From Parvularculaceae bacterium UBA4496 (GTDB lineage Bacteria; Pseudomonadota; Alphaproteobacteria; Caulobacterales; Parvularculaceae): DNA of 24,328 nucleotides. The stretch lies in contig DGNI01000211.1 of the NCBI GenBank assembly GCA_002388885.1, positions 23,803 to 48,130 on the forward strand. The letters run 5' to 3'. Positions 20,939 to 24,328 of the stretch are shown in pieces. The notes under the pieces were generated by a model. The model ran no database searches. It was not told the origin of the DNA and saw only the letters and a list, made by a program, of their open reading frames with translations. Made by a program: the position numbers and the translations under genes. The stretch's first letter is position 1. Each line of letters begins with the position of its first letter.

Positions 20939-22498
20939 ATGAAGATGGTCTGTTCTTTTCGGGTTTGCTGGCCCGCCTTGTTGTTGCTGTCCGTGGTTTC
21001 GTTTTGTGCAAAAGCGCAAGAAGCGCCAATGACGGATGCCGACTGGCGAAAAGACATCGACCAGTTGGAGCAAATTATTAGGGAGACGCACCCGGATCCG
21101 TTTGTCGCTGTAAGCGAAGCCGATTTTGATGCTGCCGTTGATTCACTGAAGCAGCAGGTTCCAGGCCTGTCGCCGCCAGAAATTTTCATCGGCATGGAGG
21201 CTTTGGTTGGTATGCTGAATGATGGTCATAGCGGCATGGTTTCCACCTTCACATACCCGACGGTGGATGACGCCGAGCCGAGAAGCGCGCCTCGCCCGGA
21301 ACTTTCCCTGAGCAGTCTCCCGGTAAAGTTCAACAGCTTCGCAGACGGCGTTTTTATAACGGCAGGGACCACGCAATACGCTGATCATATCGGAAAAAAG
21401 CTCGTCTCGGTGAACGGCGTTTCGGTTCAAGAGGCTATAAGTAAAATTAATGATGCTACACATTACGATAATGAATATAGCGCAACCTCAATCGCAATGT
21501 CTTATCTTACCTCGCCCAGCGCTCATGCCGGGCTTGGCTTCGGCGCTGCCGGAAAAACCCTGCTGGTGCTGGAAACGAGCGATGGGAACACGCAAAGCGT
21601 CGAACTTGAGCCGTTGGGCGTCGGGCCAGTGGCGTGGCAAGGTTATGATTTTCGCAACAATACCGGCGCTAATGACGACCTGAAATGCGGTCCGGAAAGG
21701 CAATATTGCCAGTTCTATCTTGCAAAGAAAAATATCGTTTATGTTCGCATCGATGCGATTGCAAATAACGACGACTATCCGCTCGCAACATTTATGCGCG
21801 AAGCAAAAGACCTGGCGGAGCGGCGCAACAGCCGAATTGTCATTGACTTGAGGGACAATCCTGGCGGGACGGGAGATTATAATCGCTCCATACTTCATGC
21901 CATTTTGCAATCGGCGGAATTGAATCAATACGGGCGTTCTTTTGTGCTGATCAGCCGCAGAACGTTTTCAGCTGCGCAGCTTCTGGTCTCGAGTTTGGAG
22001 TTTCATGCCCGGGTTATTTTCGTCGGACAGCCTACGGGCGCACGCCCGACGCATTTTGGCGACGCTGAAATGTTTAGACTGGAGAAGAGCAGCCTCGGCG
22101 TTCGAATATCTACGGTAAAGCATTCAAGCCCGATCCCCATTGACCGTCGGCAATCGACATCGCCGCACTACGCCGCCCCGTTTTCAGCTTCAGATCATTT
22201 TACGGGGCGCGACCCTGCGCTCGAATTCATCAATGCGGCGCCCAGGGAAATTGCAGTTATGGACCTCGCTGAACATTCCTTGCGTGAGGGCGGCGGCTTT
22301 GCATTTTACTATATACTGATCAAGGAGCTTGGAGCGCCGGATGCGAAAAAGCACTATTACGCCGATGACGTGTTGAGACTCGCGGAAGCGCTGGTCGCAG
22401 AGGGAGACGCGGACGCCGCAAGTATGGCGCTGCAGATCGCTTCATTCGTTTATCGAAATGACAACCGCTTTGGAGAGGCGCTCGCCAGGCTGCAGTAA
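20939..22498 (+). CDS. Exported S41-family protease-like protein (paralogue 2)
   Basis: A 519-residue exported protein with signal peptide MKMVCSFRVCWPALLLLSVV (cleavage near AKA/QEA). The N-terminal helical part (MTDADWRKDIDQLEQIIRET) leads to MLNDGHSGM with H97. IDLRDNPGGTGDYN (from D303), RRTFSAAQLL with candidate nucleophile S344, and VGQPTGARPTHFGDAE follow. This is the S41 pattern seen in tricorn/CPAF-type members: His early, Ser late and no Ctp-type lysine. After the core, residues about 445-519 form a helical extension resembling a TPR-like hairpin (ADDVLRLAEALVAEGDADAA). It shares overall order with the protein at 18702 but with low identity, so the two are distant paralogues. The start is ATG 20939 with GGAGA eight bases upstream. 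A substrate, peptide or otherwise, is not known. Confidence 0.82.
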   Translation: MKMVCSFRVCWPALLLLSVVSFCAKAQEAPMTDADWRKDIDQLEQIIRETHPDPFVAVSEADFDAAVDSLKQQVPGLSPPEIFIGMEALVGMLNDGHSGMVSTFTYPTVDDAEPRSAPRPELSLSSLPVKFNSFADGVFITAGTTQYADHIGKKLVSVNGVSVQEAISKINDATHYDNEYSATSIAMSYLTSPSAHAGLGFGAAGKTLLVLETSDGNTQSVELEPLGVGPVAWQGYDFRNNTGANDDLKCGPERQYCQFYLAKKNIVYVRIDAIANNDDYPLATFMREAKDLAERRNSRIVIDLRDNPGGTGDYNRSILHAILQSAELNQYGRSFVLISRRTFSAAQLLVSSLEFHARVIFVGQPTGARPTHFGDAEMFRLEKSSLGVRISTVKHSSPIPIDRRQSTSPHYAAPFSASDHFTGRDPALEFINAAPREIAVMDLAEHSLREGGGFAFYYILIKELGAPDAKKHYYADDVLRLAEALVAEGDADAASMALQIASFVYRNDNRFGEALARLQ

Positions 22499-22601
22499 CA
22501 GCTTATTCCGGCGTTGCATGACTATCTAGCAGAGTTGAAATCGCGAGAAATATGCGCGATGTCTGACATTGAGTTTTCTGCGAGCCAGTGAAGCGGGCAA
22601 C

Positions 22602-22874
22602 ATGAAATACGTCATCATCGGCAAGATCGGGCCCAATTGGGGCGATGATCCGAAGGCGCGCGTCGCCGCCGTGCACGAAAAGCTCGACGCACTGAACATC
22701 ACGCTCGAAACGGTTTATTACACGCAAGGTGCCTACGACTTTATGGAGGTCGTTGAGGCGGAGCCGAAAGCAATGCTTGCGCTTTCGCTTTGGTGCAAAA
22801 CCAAAGGGTATGGCGAGCTAAATTCCATGCCGGCCTTTTCCATGGAAGCCGTTACCAGAGCTATATCGGAATAA
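22602..22874 (+). CDS. GYD-domain protein
   Basis: A 90-residue protein of the GYD family, named for a Gly-Tyr/Phe-Asp motif. Its sequence runs [20 protein letters not shown], then [20 protein letters not shown] with the diagnostic G-A-Y-D, then [16 protein letters not shown]. The fold is a dimeric ferredoxin-like alpha/beta barrel half. Function is not established; relatives are sometimes next to metabolic enzymes. The upstream TTG at 22569 would add 11 residues unlike the family, so ATG 22602 is used. Its ribosome site is weak. The RutE-like gene follows after 85 bases on the same strand. Confidence 0.85.
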   Translation: MKYVIIGKIGPNWGDDPKARVAAVHEKLDALNITLETVYYTQGAYDFMEVVEAEPKAMLALSLWCKTKGYGELNSMPAFSMEAVTRAISE

Positions 22875-22959
22875 GCGCCTAAAACCGGCCGGACCTTGGC
22901 ATCTGTTGCGAAAAAGAGCACAACGATTCGCGAGTGAGATAGTTCAGGAGCGCGCGCCT

Positions 22960-23553
22960 ATGTCTGACAAGATGATCAATGATGAAGCTCTCGACATCGT
23001 ATTTCGCGACGCGCGCACGCGAAATGGATGGGAAGAACGGAAGGTCACTACGACGCTGATGCAGGCAGTCTATGATCTCATGAAATGGGGTCCCACATCG
23101 GCGAACTGTTCGCCCGCACGATTTGTTTTCGTAACTTCTGACGAAGGCAAGCTTCGTCTGAAGCCGCATCTCGACAAGGGCAATGTGGCGAAGACCATGG
23201 CGTCGCCCTGCTGCGTCATTATCGGGCACGACATGGAGTTTTATGAAAAGCTGCCGCAGCTGTTTCCGCATACGGATGCGCGTTCGTGGTTTTCGGGCAA
23301 CGACAAGAAGATCGCTGATACCGCGTTTCGGAATGGTACTTTGCAGGGCGCCTATTTCATGATTGCAGCACGCTCTCTCGGTCTTGATTGCGGACCAATG
23401 TCAGGTTTTGACAACGCGGGAGTCGATGAGGAGTTTTTTAAGGGTACGTCTGTCAAATCGAATTTCATTTGCAGCATCGGCTACGGAACGGATGAGAACT
23501 TGTTCCCGCGCAGCCCGCGGCTTTCCTTCGATGAAGCATGCGAGATCGTCTGA
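22960..23553 (+). CDS. RutE-like nitroreductase family protein (malonic semialdehyde reductase type)
   Basis: A 197-residue flavoprotein of the nitroreductase fold. The segments [15 protein letters not shown], then [20 protein letters not shown] and [18 protein letters not shown] are those of the RutE/HadB subfamily. E. coli RutE reduces malonic semialdehyde to 3-hydroxypropionate in pyrimidine breakdown, while homologues elsewhere act on other aldehydes or halogenated phenols. FMN binding is expected from the W-G-P-T-S-A-N loop. No other rut genes are in the window, so the physiological substrate is uncertain. AGGAG nine bases upstream fixes the ATG at 22960; a longer TTG frame from 22906 is rejected. 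The methyltransferase begins nine bases after its stop codon in the same frame, implying a shared transcript. Confidence 0.9.
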   Translation: MSDKMINDEALDIVFRDARTRNGWEERKVTTTLMQAVYDLMKWGPTSANCSPARFVFVTSDEGKLRLKPHLDKGNVAKTMASPCCVIIGHDMEFYEKLPQLFPHTDARSWFSGNDKKIADTAFRNGTLQGAYFMIAARSLGLDCGPMSGFDNAGVDEEFFKGTSVKSNFICSIGYGTDENLFPRSPRLSFDEACEIV

Positions 23554-23562
23554 TTGCGTCCG

Positions 23563-24328
23563 ATGAAGCAACGGCTGGTCGCCATTGCGCGCGCCGCGAG
23601 ACTCCTTCCGGCACTCGATGCCGTCAGGTTTTTGCTTGCGAAACGTGAAAGCGCAAAGAATAACCGCGAATTTCTCGACGCAAATCCTGGCTTCTCTCCG
23701 CCGCCCTTGTGGTGGATGCATGATATGTACAGGCATACCTGCTACGCGCTTTACTGGCGAACCGGGCGGGAAACGGCGGCGGCGCTGACGTCGAAAATCG
23801 ACAAGTATCTAGAAGGTTCAGCGCCCAAGGTCGCCGATTGGGGCTGCGGCCTCGCCCGCGTTATCCGGCATTTGCCGGAACGGTATGAGCGTTTCGGTTT
23901 TGACTATAACGCTGATGCGATTGAATGGGATGCGCAGCATATTGATGGCGTCAGATTCGCCAGGAACAATCTTTCGCCGCCGCTTCCTGCAGAAGACGTT
24001 TCTTTTGATGCGCTTTATGCATTGTCTGTTTTTACTCACCTTTCCGCTCAGGCCCACCAAGATTGGGTGAAGGAGATTTACCGTGTTCTTGCGCCGGGCG
24101 GTGTTTTCCTCGGCGCGTTTCATATGGCGCTGAATCCCGATCAGCTTCTCCCTGAAGAGCAGGCTCAGTTCGATGCAGGCGAACTGGTGGTGCGCGGCGG
24201 TGTCAGGGAAGGATCGCGCATCTTTGTGGCGTATCACCCTGAAGCTTATATTCGCGCGTTGTTGTCGGCGGGGTTCGAGATTCTCGAAGGCCCGACGCAG
24301 TTTTTCGGTCAGTCACTGTGTGTCGCGC
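23563..24328 (+). CDS. Class I SAM-dependent methyltransferase (3' end beyond window)
   Basis: The first 255 codons of a methyltransferase that runs off the right edge. Motif I is VADWGCGLARVIRHL (D92-W-G-C-G96), close to the usual D-x-G-x-G SAM-binding loop. It is followed by FGFDYNADAIEW (acidic residue at the end of strand 2, ribose contact) and DALYALSVFTHLSAQAHQDW with RVLAPGGVFLGAFH, all typical of methyltransferase type 11/12 domains. The N-terminal 70 residues, including PPLWWMHDMYRHT, resemble the helical lid seen in many such proteins. The target is unknown. ATG 23563 is the natural start, TTG 23554 the alternative. There is no strong ribosome site, and only nine bases separate it from the RutE-like stop codon, so translational coupling is likely. 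Confidence 0.85.
   Translation, partial: MKQRLVAIARAARLLPALDAVRFLLAKRESAKNNREFLDANPGFSPPPLWWMHDMYRHTCYALYWRTGRETAAALTSKIDKYLEGSAPKVADWGCGLARVIRHLPERYERFGFDYNADAIEWDAQHIDGVRFARNNLSPPLPAEDVSFDALYALSVFTHLSAQAHQDWVKEIYRVLAPGGVFLGAFHMALNPDQLLPEEQAQFDAGELVVRGGVREGSRIFVAYHPEAYIRALLSAGFEILEGPTQFFGQSLCVA

Noticed and set aside
1..24328. CRISPR array, tRNA or rRNA genes, insertion sequences, phage or defence modules
   Set aside because: I looked for regular repeats, cloverleaf-type sequences, terminal inverted repeats and transposase or nuclease motifs and found none. The genes are mostly housekeeping or exported enzymes.

Overview
The window reads as a stretch of ordinary chromosome from an alphaproteobacterium with GC-rich codon use. 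A Caulobacterales/Parvularculales-like marine or aquatic lineage is my best guess from protein style only. Pointers are the K+-independent H+-pyrophosphatase, the malic enzyme-phosphotransacetylase fusion, the Nfu_N/NifU scaffold protein and the fatty acyl-AMP ligase. There are no rRNA or tRNA genes, no CRISPR array, no insertion sequences and no phage genes. Genes are densely packed on both strands, and several convergent pairs are separated by 0-3 bases.

Layout. (1) 1-1455: the 5' part of a fatty acyl-AMP ligase (minus) diverges from a sterol-desaturase-type fatty acid hydroxylase (plus), possibly a modified-lipid (sphingolipid-like) locus. (2) 1687-3869: hppA, an energy-conserving proton pump, with a strong two-way terminator. 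(3) 3886-6160 (minus): a small lipoprotein and an exported vanadium-haloperoxidase/PAP2-type enzyme. Its upstream region holds the most striking non-coding signal in the window, a 28-base near-perfect palindrome, plus a second operator-like dyad. (4) 6574-8729 (plus): HAD phosphatase, threonine aldolase and a compositionally distinct DUF7079-like gene. (5) 8732-10479 (minus): TVP38/DedA-like membrane protein and ferrochelatase. (6) 10664-12030: a divergent PiT-like membrane transporter converging on a small membrane-anchored basic protein, the two stop codons sharing CTAG. (7) 12178-15758 (plus): a short-chain dehydrogenase and a large exported M14 metallopeptidase. (8) 15762-18062 (minus): maeB. 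(9) 18134-24328 (plus): DUF488 protein, two exported S41-family protease-like paralogues flanking a NifU-type Fe-S scaffold protein, a GYD-domain protein, a RutE-like nitroreductase and a methyltransferase cut by the window edge.

How the genes relate. Most neighbours look metabolically independent: proton pumping, anaplerosis, haem, Fe-S and amino-acid metabolism. Several proteins act outside the cytoplasm, namely the haloperoxidase-like enzyme, the lipoprotein, the M14 peptidase and two S41 proteins, which fits a bacterium feeding on peptides. I found no convincing new multi-gene system. The items most worth a second look are the palindromes upstream of the haloperoxidase gene, the PiT-like protein of uncertain substrate, and the S41 pair whose catalytic residues look CPAF/tricorn-like rather than CtpA-like.
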